Shown here one piece after another: positions 6,538-17,200 of a DNA stretch of 32,107 nucleotides; positions within the stretch are counted from its first letter, which is position 1, and each line of letters starts with the position of its first letter. The stretch is from Bacteroidales bacterium. GTDB lineage: Bacteria > Bacteroidota > Bacteroidia > Bacteroidales > UBA1715. The position numbers were made by a program, and so were the translations under genes. The notes under the pieces were generated by a model that saw nothing but the letters and a program-made list of their open reading frames with translations, ran no database searches and was not told the origin of the DNA. The DNA lies in assembly GCA_017642535.1 (NCBI GenBank), contig JAGCOW010000094.1, positions 1 to 32,107 of the forward strand. The letters are read 5' to 3'.

Positions 6538-9500
6538 TTATCGCACGAGCATTATTTTCTTTTCGCCACGAAGCACCTCACCTTGAGCAGTTTTAATCTC
6601 TATGGTATAAGGATAGATTCCTGTCGGCATAGGATTTCCGCCTTTGCTTGTACCGTCCCACGATAGCACATCTTCTGAAAAACCAACCAATGAGCCATCT
6701 GCGGCAATAGTTCTCACCAACTCTCCATTTCTGTCATAAATACGTACGACGACAGATGTTTCATTTCCCGCTTGATTATGTTCAAAATGGAAATACGTTT
6801 TGTCGGTCATCGGATTCGGGAAATTATAGAGATTCTTCAATGTAACATTCTGACTGTTAACCACATCAAATTGAATTTCTTCTTCCGTGACATTATTGTA
6901 GGCGTCGCTTACCGAAATTGTAAGCGTATGCTCGCCCTCCGACAAATTTTCAAGCTGATATTGCAACGTTCCCGACACAAACGTATTCAAATCGGCATAA
7001 AAGAAATCGTTCAACAAAATCTGATTTGACTCGTCATCGTCAATTGTCAACGTAATACCATGACCAAACGAGGCATTTGACACGTTTATTCCCGAAGAAT
7101 CCACGACAAGTACCGACAAACGAGGATTTTGGTGCGTCATTGAACCATTGACAAATTTCTTATTGTCAAACGAAAGAGTAATGACAGGACCTTCAAAATC
7201 GTCGTCTGCAGAGGTTTCGCTACCATTTATCAAGAGATTTGTAAAAACTCCAGCCGCCTGTATTGTGTCGTTCGTCGCATACAAACTTAGTTTTCCATTT
7301 CCATCGTAATAATAAATATCCTGCGGAATCTTCATTTCAAAAGAAAAGCGACCATTCTTCACACTTGCAAGCCCCTGAAACAAGATATTCGAATAAGAAT
7401 CAAACACCAAAGGGTCGTTTCCGTCATTGCCAAGTGTGGAAATCGATTGTGACTTATCGAACAATTTCACATACAACGTTCCATTGAAATCGTTTTGTTC
7501 CCTTTCGTCAAAATCGATAATATGTCCCGAAACGCGCATAGTTGACAATGCCTTAATTGGCGAAGAGAATAATTCCGATTTTTCACCATTGATAGAATCC
7601 AAAACAACGGAATATTCAGGAATAGCAAGACGTAACGCTGGGTCTGCCAATAAAATATAAACACGTTTATTCTGATAAATTTCATTTTTCGTCTTTGCCT
7701 TTGCCAACTGAAATGCTTCGCCAATCGTACGTATCTTGTTTTCCTCATCGCGCGAGAAAATCATTTGATACACATTGTCGCACAAGGTATAATTCGACGA
7801 AGCATAGGAGTATCGTGTTGCACCGATAATGCCTATTCCGCCACCATCGTTTTTCACCAGAAGCTTTTCACCAAGAGAAGAACCGTCGTAATCAAAATGA
7901 GCGATATTGCATGCTGCGGTAATAAAAAACGGCAGTTTCTCCTTATTATTCCATGAATCAATCATAGCAGCGTCAATCGCATATTCCGCCATCATTCGCG
8001 TTTCATTTCCGTGTCCGCTATAATGGAAAATAAGACAACCCTTCTGCAAACTATTGTGAATGGCAAGATTTACGTCGGGATAGCGTTCGCCGGCACCGCT
8101 CCGAACTTCTTCGTATGCATCGGCAAAAATCTTATCAATATTATATTGCGGATATGAAGCATTTATGTCGTCGCACAACGCATTGGCATCCTCCATGTGA
8201 ACGGTTTGTCCCTCGTCGGCATCGTCAGCCAGAAAACAGAGATTCGTCTGCCAATTTCCACGATACGAAGGATTGGTAGCATATTGAATCGTTTTTTCGG
8301 TCAACGCAGCTGCTTGTGCTTTTGTAGAAACTGGAAAACGACCAATAGCCACGTCATTTTCTCCAATAAAACTATCTTTTGCGGTAACTCCATCGCCGGC
8401 ATCCAACAACGCAAAAAAATCATCGGAACAAATGGAGACATCTTCATCCAAGCTTTCCATTGTTTGAAAGGTAAATATCTGACTACCATTTAATTCTACA
8501 CTTTCATTCGAATAAATTCCATCGCCGAACAGCAAAACAAAACGTAAGTTTTTATTTCCCCGTTCATACACATATCGCAAGAAGTTGCGAATTGCGGCAA
8601 TATCCCTTCTTCCAGCCGAAAATTCAGTACAAATCTTTTCTTGCGAAACAACAATTGTTTTAAGGTTGTCTGTCTTTGCATGCAAATCAGCAATTTGTTG
8701 AGCATAATCTTGGAACATATCGTTCGCAACAATAATCATATCAACATTGTAATCCGATAAGATATTTTGATTTTCGACACGTTTCTCATACGTCACGCTC
8801 CGAAACGAGTTTGAAAAAGCAACATATTCGTGAAGTTCATTAACAGAAGCAGTAAAACGAGTGATATTGCCAGCATAAGTTGTTGGAACAATTTGTGGAT
8901 TTTCTGGATTTGTAATGTCCCAAACATATTTTTTTTCTGACGAAGTAATTTCAAAAGAGCCGTATTTCCCCTCCTCTATTGAGGCAATATCGCGAAATAT
9001 GAGTTGTGCATTCCCATCAACGTGCAAACCACAACGAGCGTGTAACGTACAGAAATCAAGGTATCCACGACTATTTGCCCCCGAATAATTTAACGCTATG
9101 TTCAACGAAACCGAAGATGACGAAGCCGAATAAGAAAAGTTCTGTGAAACATAGCGAGCATACGGTTTATTCGTGGTTGCAGCACTAAACGAGATATTTC
9201 CGACCGTAGTACCATTGGCAGAAACAGTAGCCGTTGCCGCGGAAGAATGACGTCCAGCCATTGCCACAGTTATTTCGACAGGACTCTCGGTAAGAAGATG
9301 AGGAAAGTCAAACGAGATACTTTTTGACGAAGAAATTGATTCAAAACGATTTCTTCCCGTTTGCAACGGAGCCACAAGATTTTGTTCGTATGCTTGTAGG
9401 CAATCGTACGATGAAATGGTTTTCGTTGCCGAAGAACTGTTTTCTGCGGTTTTCACACCATTTTGCAGAGATGAATTGACCGTCACATAATAATAATTCT

Positions 9501-9933
9501 TGTCGCTGTACGTGTGTGTTTTATGAGAAAACTGTTTTTTTTCAGCGTCATACGACCACACGTGAGGTGCTTGTCCATAAAAAAGCACATAATCGCCACT
9601 ATTGAACACATTATCGGCACCTTTTTCCACAAAAACTCCAATAGGATGCAACGTGTCGGGCAATGATTCCGAATTGATTAACGACAATTCCCCAGCTCCG
9701 TTTCCTACAATAGTAACAGACGAAATGTCGGAAAAACCCCAATTCACCAAATCTTCGTATGTGATTTTATACACTCCCGATTCTGTTACAGATATTTGCA
9801 CCCACTTCCCCGATTGCAAGGCAGACTGAGCAATAGCAAGATTTGACACCAATACGACCATTGATACCAACCAAATCTTGATATGCTTTGTACACCGTAA
9901 CACGTTGAGATATTTTATATTACAACGAAACAA
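6538..9933 (-). CDS. porU: Type IX secretion system sortase PorU (gingipain-type C25 protease)
   Basis: PorU sits on the outer surface, removes the C-terminal signal from T9SS cargo and attaches the cargo to A-LPS. The protein is 1131 residues from this start. It has a signal peptide ending LVSNLAIAQ (residue 36), a beta-rich N-terminal region, and the C25 catalytic domain (about 395-780) with His641 in FHYSGHGN and Cys675 in ITAACNIAHFD. Ig-like modules follow, then a T9SS-type C-terminal domain (YNFPNPMTDKTYFHF, then MPTGIYPYTIEI, ending KKIMLVR). The start is odd: codon 1 is TTG (9931-9933), an in-frame GTG lies at 9901-9903 (residue 11), and the first ATG (9859-9861) would cut into the signal peptide. 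GTG gives the tidier 26-residue signal. It is the last gene of the long minus-strand operon, 11 (or 41) bases after the K+ channel gene. porV, often adjacent in other species, is not here. Confidence 0.93.
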   Translation of the reverse strand: MFRCNIKYLNVLRCTKHIKIWLVSMVVLVSNLAIAQSALQSGKWVQISVTESGVYKITYEDLVNWGFSDISSVTIVGNGAGELSLINSESLPDTLHPIGVFVEKGADNVFNSGDYVLFYGQAPHVWSYDAEKKQFSHKTHTYSDKNYYYVTVNSSLQNGVKTAENSSSATKTISSYDCLQAYEQNLVAPLQTGRNRFESISSSKSISFDFPHLLTESPVEITVAMAGRHSSAATATVSANGTTVGNISFSAATTNKPYARYVSQNFSYSASSSSVSLNIALNYSGANSRGYLDFCTLHARCGLHVDGNAQLIFRDIASIEEGKYGSFEITSSEKKYVWDITNPENPQIVPTTYAGNITRFTASVNELHEYVAFSNSFRSVTYEKRVENQNILSDYNVDMIIVANDMFQDYAQQIADLHAKTDNLKTIVVSQEKICTEFSAGRRDIAAIRNFLRYVYERGNKNLRFVLLFGDGIYSNESVELNGSQIFTFQTMESLDEDVSICSDDFFALLDAGDGVTAKDSFIGENDVAIGRFPVSTKAQAAALTEKTIQYATNPSYRGNWQTNLCFLADDADEGQTVHMEDANALCDDINASYPQYNIDKIFADAYEEVRSGAGERYPDVNLAIHNSLQKGCLIFHYSGHGNETRMMAEYAIDAAMIDSWNNKEKLPFFITAACNIAHFDYDGSSLGEKLLVKNDGGGIGIIGATRYSYASSNYTLCDNVYQMIFSRDEENKIRTIGEAFQLAKAKTKNEIYQNKRVYILLADPALRLAIPEYSVVLDSINGEKSELFSSPIKALSTMRVSGHIIDFDEREQNDFNGTLYVKLFDKSQSISTLGNDGNDPLVFDSYSNILFQGLASVKNGRFSFEMKIPQDIYYYDGNGKLSLYATNDTIQAAGVFTNLLINGSETSADDDFEGPVITLSFDNKKFVNGSMTHQNPRLSVLVVDSSGINVSNASFGHGITLTIDDDESNQILLNDFFYADLNTFVSGTLQYQLENLSEGEHTLTISVSDAYNNVTEEEIQFDVVNSQNVTLKNLYNFPNPMTDKTYFHFEHNQAGNETSVVVRIYDRNGELVRTIAADGSLVGFSEDVLSWDGTSKGGNPMPTGIYPYTIEIKTAQGEVLRGEKKIMLVR

Positions 9934-9944
9934 TTTTCAATTTA

Positions 9945-10865
9945 TTATTTGTATTCGTTATCATCGGTATGTAAATCAGCAGCACCCGAAGTTTCAAATT
10001 TCTTTCCGCAATGACTACAAAACTTTGCTTCAGGATTTTGGGTATGTTCTTGACAATGAGGACATATCTTCGTTCTTCGTTTTTTATCTTCGTTCATCAA
10101 CGAAACCGAGAAAATACCTGTTGGGACAGCCAACACCGTGTAACCAAGCAACATAATAAGAGCCGACAAAAACCGTCCGACACTCGTACAAGGAGCAATA
10201 TCGCCATATCCTACCGTAGTCATCGTTACAATAGCCCAATAAATACTGTTAGGAATATCCTCGAATCCATTCGGATTCTTGCCATTTTCAACGATATACA
10301 TAACCGTTCCGATAGAAATGACCAGAATAAGAGCAAACAAAAAGAAGATGATAATCTTGTGTTTACTTTGTTTCAATGACATCAGCAACAAATTACCTTC
10401 GTTCAAGAAAGAGAATAGCTTGAAAATTCTAAAAATACGCAGAAGTCTGAAAATTCTTATAGCCATAAGACTTTGAGCTCCAACGAAAAAGATCCCCATA
10501 TAACTTGGCAAAGTCGCCAACAAATCTATGATTCCCCAAAAACTAAATATGTAGGTCCTTGGATGTTCCATACAATAGACGCGTGCGAGATATTCAAATG
10601 TAAATACCGCGGTAAATACCCATTCCAACACACGAAGCACGGTGCGCATTGAATCGGGAAAAAAGTGCATACTTTCCAAAATAATGATGATGACACTCAG
10701 CAAAATAGTGATGAACAATACCACGTCGAACATTTTGCCAACAGGTGTGTCGGAACCAAAAATGATGGAATTCAGTTTTTCCTTCAAATAATTGTTGTGC
10801 AGAAACGACTGAAACTTATTTTTAAGCAGTCGAAACGGTTTTCCTATCGTGTTAAAAAATCCCAT
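9945..10865 (-). CDS. Voltage-gated-type K+ channel with C-terminal zinc ribbon
   Basis: This 306-residue inner-membrane protein has six transmembrane segments plus a pore loop. The S4 helix carries basic residues at every third position (Arg137, 140, 143, 146 and Lys149 in IRIFRLLRIFRIFK), the voltage-sensor pattern. The selectivity filter is TVGYGD (217-222), typical for potassium. After S6 a short linker leads to CPHC (268-271) and CSHC (283-286), a four-cysteine zinc ribbon on the cytoplasmic side, then an acidic tail. No RCK domain is present, so gating through the ribbon or by voltage alone are the visible options. It lies between ybaK (6-base gap) and porU (11-base gap) within the minus-strand operon; why a channel is there is not clear. 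Confidence 0.92.
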   Translation of the reverse strand: MGFFNTIGKPFRLLKNKFQSFLHNNYLKEKLNSIIFGSDTPVGKMFDVVLFITILLSVIIIILESMHFFPDSMRTVLRVLEWVFTAVFTFEYLARVYCMEHPRTYIFSFWGIIDLLATLPSYMGIFFVGAQSLMAIRIFRLLRIFRIFKLFSFLNEGNLLLMSLKQSKHKIIIFFLFALILVISIGTVMYIVENGKNPNGFEDIPNSIYWAIVTMTTVGYGDIAPCTSVGRFLSALIMLLGYTVLAVPTGIFSVSLMNEDKKRRTKICPHCQEHTQNPEAKFCSHCGKKFETSGAADLHTDDNEYK

Positions 10866-10871
10866 AACTCA

Positions 10872-11348
10872 TTATTTTACTATATCGCCAACAACCGCCT
10901 GGGCAGCAGAAATCAAGTCATTCGGATTGATTTTTATCTGTAGTCCTCGAATGCCGGCGCTTACATAAATATATTCTTGTTCCAACGCAGTTTGGTGAAT
11001 AAAAGTAGGAAATTTTTTCTTCATTGCAAGCGGTGAGCATCCACCACGAATATAACCCGTAAGTGGTTGTAATTCTTTAAGATGAATCATATCGCAGTTC
11101 TTATTGGCCGACAATTTTGCCGCTTTTTTCAAATCAACTTCCAAGTTGCCTGGTATCACGCATACGAACAAACCAATTTTATCACCACGTAGGACAAGCG
11201 TCTTAAACACTTGTTCAATTGGTTCATTTAACTGATTAGCAATATGTTCCGCACCCAAGTCGTTTTCATCAACCACATAAGGGATTAATTCATACGACAT
11301 TTTTAGATTATCTAAAAATCGAGCTGCGTTAGTTTTATTTATCTTCAT
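10872..11348 (-). CDS. ybaK: Cys-tRNA(Pro) deacylase YbaK
   Basis: YbaK hydrolyses cysteine wrongly loaded on tRNA(Pro) by prolyl-tRNA synthetase. At 158 residues it has the usual length. Features seen: VFKTLVLRGDK with the conserved Lys49, the IPGNLEVDLKKAAKL segment, and the glycine-rich loop GYIRGGCSPLAMKKK typical of the YbaK branch rather than ProX or the ProRS INS domain. The start overlaps the end of cvpA by 14 bases. It is an ordinary housekeeping gene inside the long operon. Confidence 0.93.
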   Translation of the reverse strand: MKINKTNAARFLDNLKMSYELIPYVVDENDLGAEHIANQLNEPIEQVFKTLVLRGDKIGLFVCVIPGNLEVDLKKAAKLSANKNCDMIHLKELQPLTGYIRGGCSPLAMKKKFPTFIHQTALEQEYIYVSAGIRGLQIKINPNDLISAAQAVVGDIVK

Positions 11349-11877
11349 TTCTCACCTTCTTTACTGTATCCAAAACATTCATTGTATCTATATGTGGCGT
11401 CGGCAATTGTCCCGAAACAACAGTTTCAGCCGTTTCAGCCAACGGTTTGAACAATAGTGACGTTTCCACCACTTCTATCGGCTTCGTCGCATAACTTTTT
11501 ATCAACGTATTTGCCAAATAAAATATGAATGCTAAAATAACCAAGTATTTTGACATTCCGAACATTACGCCAAGTAATTTATCTAACCATAAGATTTTTA
11601 TAGCTTTACAAAAGCGTAATATAACCCGAGTAATAATAAAACATGCAATCAGGACGAAGACAAATATCACTGCAAAAGCTACAATCTGCTGATATTCAGG
11701 CGAAACCGACGTATAATCCGCAACGTACTTTGCTATAGATTCTGAAAAATGCAACGACGCCCAAATGCCAAGAACAAGAGCCACAATCGTCCCTCCTTCA
11801 CTTATCAAGCCATTCTTAAAGCCCTTAAAAGCGCCCCACAATACAGGAATAATAACGATGATATCTAAAAAATTCAT
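11335..11877 (-). CDS. CvpA family membrane protein
   Basis: The 180 residues have four hydrophobic segments. The first is NFLDIIVIIPVLWGAFKGFKNGLI, the family hallmark of a short helix followed by a G-x(2)-G-rich turn; further helices lie around 33-47, 65-90 and 100-125. Glycines and a soluble tail (135-180) follow. CvpA proteins are inner-membrane proteins tied to colicin V export and envelope stress in Proteobacteria; in Bacteroidota the function is not settled. It overlaps the permease gene upstream by four bases and ybaK downstream by 14. Confidence 0.85.
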   Translation of the reverse strand: MNFLDIIVIIPVLWGAFKGFKNGLISEGGTIVALVLGIWASLHFSESIAKYVADYTSVSPEYQQIVAFAVIFVFVLIACFIITRVILRFCKAIKILWLDKLLGVMFGMSKYLVILAFIFYLANTLIKSYATKPIEVVETSLLFKPLAETAETVVSGQLPTPHIDTMNVLDTVKKVRNEDK

Positions 11878-13091
11878 TGAATATGTGTTTTTGAGATTTT
11901 ACGAACTGGATAATATGCCGTGACAAAACCAACGGAAAGCACCACAAGTAATATGGCAACAACATCGGAAACAAGCACTTTTACTGGATATGCCTGCACA
12001 ATAAAGTTTTCCGATGCACCAGGTAATTTCACAATGCCGAACGTTTCTTGCAAATAACAAATCAAAACGCCCAATGCAACGCCAATCACCGCACCCAATG
12101 CGGAAATAAGCCAACCTTCAAAGATAAAAATCTTACGAACTTGTTTAGAATCGGCTCCCAAACTTTTTATAATGTTTATGTCGCGTTGTTTGTCAATTAT
12201 CAGCATTGTGAGTGAACCGATGATGCTAAACGAGGCGATAATCAAAATCAACGTAATGATAAGAAATGTGATAAACTTCTCACCTTGCGTAATCTTATAC
12301 ATAAACGCATGTTGCTGATTTCTGTCTTTTACCGAAAAGTCCGTTCCCAACTGTTCTTGCAATTTGTTCACTACTTCCGTCACATCAGCATTTTCCTTCG
12401 TCTTTATTTCTATGGAAGAAATCTCGTTATGCTTGTATTTCCATAATTCTTGAGCCAAATGCAACGAAGTTATCACATATTCGTTGTCAATATCCATTTG
12501 AACCGTGAACACACCACGTGCATAGGCAAACACCTTGCTATACTCTTCGTTCGGGGCAAACGACGACTTTTTCTCCCTATCGGGAGCATAAATGTACAAC
12601 ACATCGCGATACATAAGCCCGACCGACAATTTATGAGCAACCCCTTGCCCGACACATGCAAATTGAACGTTATTTTCCTCCAAGGCAAATTCACCCGCGA
12701 CCATAATGGAATCCGTGGCACACGTCTGCTTATAGGAATCGCCCACACCTTTAAGTTTACCTATCAGTTGTTTGTCGCCATAGGTGAACAACACATCATC
12801 TTCAAGAACAGGCGCAAATGCCTCTATTTCATCTATTTGCTGTAATTTTTGTTCTACCGAATCAAATGAAAAAACTCGACCCGACGTTGCCGTAACCTTT
12901 ATTTCTGGGTCAAAACGATTATACATTGAAGAAATCACGTCGGACAAACCATTAAACACCGACATGGTAATCGTCAGTGCCAAACTGACCAACGCAATGA
13001 GAATAACAGAAACCGTCGTGATATAGTTTATGGCATTCTTGCTTTTCTTTGAAAACAAATATCTCTGTGCAAAAAAGAAAGATACCGACAT
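11874..13091 (-). CDS. LolC/LolE-type ABC permease (FtsX-like)
   Basis: The 405-residue protein has the Lol/FtsX layout: a cytoplasmic lead-in (FFFAQRYLFSKKSKNAINYIT), TM1 (about 22-47), a large periplasmic domain (about 48-270), then three helices from about 271 to 400. TQGEKFITFLIITLILIIASFSIIGSL and IDKQRDINIIKSLGADSKQVRKIF (the coupling helix region) are typical of LolC/LolE. In lipoprotein release, such permeases work with the LolD ATPase to lift lipoproteins from the inner membrane to LolA. No LolD gene adjoins it, so the ATPase must be elsewhere. It follows the methyltransferase gene by five bases and overlaps cvpA by four. A permease next to rbfA is, as I recall, a common Bacteroidota arrangement. 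Confidence 0.87.
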   Translation of the reverse strand: MSVSFFFAQRYLFSKKSKNAINYITTVSVILIALVSLALTITMSVFNGLSDVISSMYNRFDPEIKVTATSGRVFSFDSVEQKLQQIDEIEAFAPVLEDDVLFTYGDKQLIGKLKGVGDSYKQTCATDSIMVAGEFALEENNVQFACVGQGVAHKLSVGLMYRDVLYIYAPDREKKSSFAPNEEYSKVFAYARGVFTVQMDIDNEYVITSLHLAQELWKYKHNEISSIEIKTKENADVTEVVNKLQEQLGTDFSVKDRNQQHAFMYKITQGEKFITFLIITLILIIASFSIIGSLTMLIIDKQRDINIIKSLGADSKQVRKIFIFEGWLISALGAVIGVALGVLICYLQETFGIVKLPGASENFIVQAYPVKVLVSDVVAILLVVLSVGFVTAYYPVRKISKTHIQ

Positions 13092-13096
13092 AATGC

Positions 13097-13903
13097 TTAC
13101 TCCTTATACGCTTTCACTATCAATCCCGTACCTGCCTGATGTTCACAAATCACATCCAAAAAATTGAGAATCAAGCAAATCCAGAAAACTGCAAGATAGT
13201 AAAATGGTAAGATTATGAAAAATAATTTTGAAATATTCAGCAAACTGATTGGCCATTTCATCGACAAAATCCACGAAATATGTCCAGGAACTCCATACGA
13301 AAAATGTGTTTCAACATCGGCAAAGCCAGCGTTTTTCAATTTTGTCGTTATCTCATCCACGCCATATCCATCGCGCACATGTTCACCAATAAAAGATTCT
13401 TCGGAATCGTCGTGCACGTCGGAACCACCCAAATTTGACGGTGTAGAAATGAGCAACATACCTTTGCTTTGCAATGAATTATAGAAATTCTTGAACACTT
13501 GTTCGTCTTCCAAAATATGTTCCATCACATCGACCGACAAAATCAAGTCGCATGGCTGTTCTGAGACAAACGTCGTTAAATCTCCCACTTGAAAGTGCAT
13601 TCGGTCTTCGTAATGAATTTGTTTTGCAAATTGATTACAATCTTCTATCTGTTCTTGTTTCACATCGATTCCCAACACGTTCCACGACGCATTTTTTCGA
13701 GCCAAATAATACGAATATTGCCCGAAACCCGAACCAGCATCAAGAATAAACGCTGAAGAATTCTTATTCCATTTTCGTATTGCCAACTTGATATGCCACG
13801 CTCTCAGCAATAGCACGTCAAGCAATAAATAAAACACCTTTCGGAGAAATGGACTTCGGTTGAAAAAAGTACCTAACGAAAACTTGATTGGATCGTAATT
13901 CAT
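13097..13903 (-). CDS. Class I SAM-dependent methyltransferase with C-terminal membrane segment
   Basis: The 268 residues carry a Rossmann methyltransferase: motif I ILDAGSGFGQY (about 53-63), the acidic loop NVLGIDVKQEQ, and DLILSVDVMEHI (motif IV region), as in methyltransferase types 11/25 that act on small molecules or lipids. Near the C-terminus is a strong hydrophobic stretch, LFFIILPFYYLAVFWICLIL, then a short cytoplasmic tail, so the enzyme is probably anchored in the inner membrane. A lipid or quinone-like substrate is plausible but not shown. It overlaps rbfA by four bases and is followed by the permease gene after five bases. Confidence 0.85.
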   Translation of the reverse strand: MNYDPIKFSLGTFFNRSPFLRKVFYLLLDVLLLRAWHIKLAIRKWNKNSSAFILDAGSGFGQYSYYLARKNASWNVLGIDVKQEQIEDCNQFAKQIHYEDRMHFQVGDLTTFVSEQPCDLILSVDVMEHILEDEQVFKNFYNSLQSKGMLLISTPSNLGGSDVHDDSEESFIGEHVRDGYGVDEITTKLKNAGFADVETHFSYGVPGHISWILSMKWPISLLNISKLFFIILPFYYLAVFWICLILNFLDVICEHQAGTGLIVKAYKE

Positions 13904-14289
13904 TTTTTCGCCTTATTTTCGTTTTTAATCTCTTTTTCTGTCGCGTTGCTCGAATGTAACAATCTATCTATATTTTCTTGATATTCAATAGAATCATCAA
14001 GAAAGAATGCCAATTCTGGAATTATTCGCAACTGTTTCGCCACCTTTTGAGCCAACATTTGTCGGATTGTCTTCGCCTTGTTTTGAACCGCCTCAAATAG
14101 TTCCTTCTCGTCCTTACTTGGAGCAAAAATGCTGACATACACTCGGGCAAACGATAAATCAGGAGCAACACGCACCACCGTCACCGAAATCAATGCACCA
14201 CGAAACATGTTCATTGACTCCTTCTGGAATATGTCGCCCAACTCCTTTTGCAACAGGCGGGCAACTTTATTTTGACGAGTTGACTCCAT
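13900..14289 (-). CDS. rbfA: Ribosome-binding factor A
   Basis: RbfA is a KH-fold protein needed for late 30S maturation, binding near the 5' helix of 16S rRNA. At 129 residues the length is normal. Recognisable parts are RQNKVARLLQKELGDIFQ at the start, SVTVVRVAPDLSFARVYVSIFA in the middle, and LRIIPELAFFLDDSIEYQENIDRLL near the end, all characteristic. The tail is lysine-rich. Its ATG directly abuts the stop of the ABC transporter gene, and it overlaps the methyltransferase gene by four bases. Confidence 0.95.
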   Translation of the reverse strand: MESTRQNKVARLLQKELGDIFQKESMNMFRGALISVTVVRVAPDLSFARVYVSIFAPSKDEKELFEAVQNKAKTIRQMLAQKVAKQLRIIPELAFFLDDSIEYQENIDRLLHSSNATEKEIKNENKAKK

Positions 14290-17200
14290 TTATTTTCCAA
14301 ATTTAATGTTACCCAATGCCTCGACACCACGACGTAACAATCTGAAATACAGCACAAAATAACAAGCAACCGACATAAGCCAAATGATAATCGCATTTGC
14401 CCAATACGTATTCAAATATGTTCCAAAACAAGGTTTCTTCGGAGCATAGAAGTGTGCTCTCATAAACTTAGATGTTGGAGTAATGAACACTGGGTCAGTT
14501 TTTTGTACCAAGTTACCCTTGTATTCAATCAATACTGTCAAGTCATTCTCATTTTTACAGAATTCCTCCAAACTTTCGTTGTAATAGCGTTTCTTCAATT
14601 CCAAGAATGAAGCGTTACCCAAACTATCAATTACACGTGGAGTGCGTTCTATTTCAGGAACATTCAATTCTTCACAAGCTTCAGCACCCATTTCCTTAAT
14701 GATTGAGTAGGTCAACTTATCTTTCGCAGAACGATATTTGTTGTTTTGCTTGATATAGAATTGACGAATTGCCGTCACATAATCGCGTGCAGCCAACAAC
14801 GTTTCTTCTGTAACATTGTCGGAACGAAGGTTTTCCAACACTTGCGGAGCAATCTTTATCACATCGCCCGAATTATTCAGTTCCTTCTCAATTTCATTTG
14901 CTACAAGAATGACATTCTTATTGAATTGTTCTTGGTTTTCATTGTATTCCTTGAAACGGATGCAGTCGTTCAACTTATTATTCAACTGATTTGACCATTC
15001 TCCCTTACGATAACTACATTCACTGATTCTCATATCCAATTCAAAGAACGGAGCTTCGTATTCGTTGTTTGCATATTGTTCAACAGCCAATCCTTCGTAA
15101 GCCCAACGCGACGTTATCACCTCGCCATACCAAGGAATATCCTGAGGATTGGAAATTGTCGGGTTCAACTTGTCGAAACTTACAATGATACCACTCAAGA
15201 TAATTTGAGGAATAACCAAGAACGGAATCAAAATGTAGATTGTCTTAATATCGTTGAATGAGTCCGAAATAATCAAACCGATAATGTTTGCAAAACTCCA
15301 GACGCTGAATGCCATAAACCAATATTTGAACATCATTCCGTGAATTTCAAGAATCCAGTTGCCAAGTATGATGAACAAGAACGACTGAATTGCAGAAATA
15401 CCAAGAAGAATGATAATCTTTGAAATCAAATAACTTGACCAACTCAAATGTAGGAACGATTCACGACTACGGATTTTCTGGTCTCGGAAAATTTCCTCGG
15501 CACTTGCCGACAAACCAATGAAGAAGCCACAAATCACAAGCATGAAGATATACACAGGAATGTTCACGTTGTTCATCAATGTGTAACCTACACTTCCACT
15601 TTCATCAACGTTCCAGTATTTAATAATGAATGCCAAGAACACTGCAATAATTGGAGATTCCAACGCATTAATCATCACATACTGCATATTTGAAACCTTC
15701 GACAAAAGGTCGCGGACAATAAATACCTTCAACTGACGAACCCAGTTAGGAATCTTGAACGTAATTTCAGGCAATTCCTTAGGAATCGGCTTATTATCCA
15801 AAGGTTTCTTCTTTTGTTGATAGATTTCAAACCAATCGGTTGGAGCCAATTTTCTGATTTCCTGACGTTTCTCGTTCAACATAGGAGAACCGTCTTCATT
15901 CAAGATTTTTGCCTCCGTAATGTTGAAAATTTGTTCTGGGTTCACATTACCACAGGTAGGACACTCGCTCACAAACCAGTCGGCCTGACGAGTACATTCC
16001 TTGAAGTACATGATTGAATCAACTGGCGCACCATAATAAATTTGGTAACCACCCGTATCCAAAATAACCAAACGGTCGAATGTCTTGAAAATATCAGATG
16101 ATGGTTGGTGAATAACAACGAACACCAACTTGCCCTTCAAAGCAAGTTCCTTCAAAAGGTCCATGATATTTTCGGAGTCCTTTGACGACAAACCCGATGT
16201 TGGTTCGTCCAAGAACAAGATTGCCGGCTCACGAATCAACTCCAACGCAATGTTCAAACGTTTTCTCTGACCACCCGAAATTTCTTTCTTCAGCTCGTCA
16301 CCAACAACATTATCTTTACGTTCAAACAAACCTAAACTCTGGAGAACTTTTTCCGCACGGTCTTTGATTTCTTCGTCGGTCAAGTTGTCAAAACAAAGTT
16401 TTGCACTATAGAACAAGTTTTCATAAACCGTCAATTCCTTGATCAAAAGGTCGTCTTGCGGCACGAAACCAATAAGACCGTTCAATTTGCCCTCTTCATC
16501 GTTGTGAAGGTCAATGCCGTTTATCGTAACTTTACCTGTCGTTGGCTTGTAATTACCGTTCAACACGTTAAGCAACGTCGATTTTCCAGCACCCGACGCA
16601 CCCATAATACCCACCAAACTACCCGATGCTTCTTCCATTGAGAATTCGTGCAAACCGGTATTTCCACCTTTGAACTTATAGGTAATGTCATCGGCCTTGA
16701 ATACAACACCTGCTTCGGAATTAGCAGTATTAAAGATATTTAAGATTTGACTATAATAGATTGGTGTTATTTGCAAACTTCTGATTGCCGTACCAATATT
16801 CAAGATTGTAACCTTGTCTTCGTAAATCGGCTGGCTATTCAATGTAATTTCACCCACACCAAACGAACGGAAAATCAACAAATTGGAAGCACGGAGATAA
16901 AATACCTTAATCGTACCAGCCAAGTGTGGCGAACAAATATGTTTTGCAAGTTCTTCGCCTGTTTCCTGTTTGCTATTGATAATCAACAAGTTTTCGGAAT
17001 CAGCAATTTCATCGAACGGATGAACGATGAATTCGCACAATTGATTATATTCATCATTGTCGATATTCAAGTCTTCAACAAGTGCATTCAAGAATTCCTT
17101 GTCGGAATCGGTAATGCTATTGTCGGTTGCAACGAACTCCAACAAACTTATCACAACGTACAACTTCTGACGTTGCGTCAATTCTTGGTTGATACTGTTT

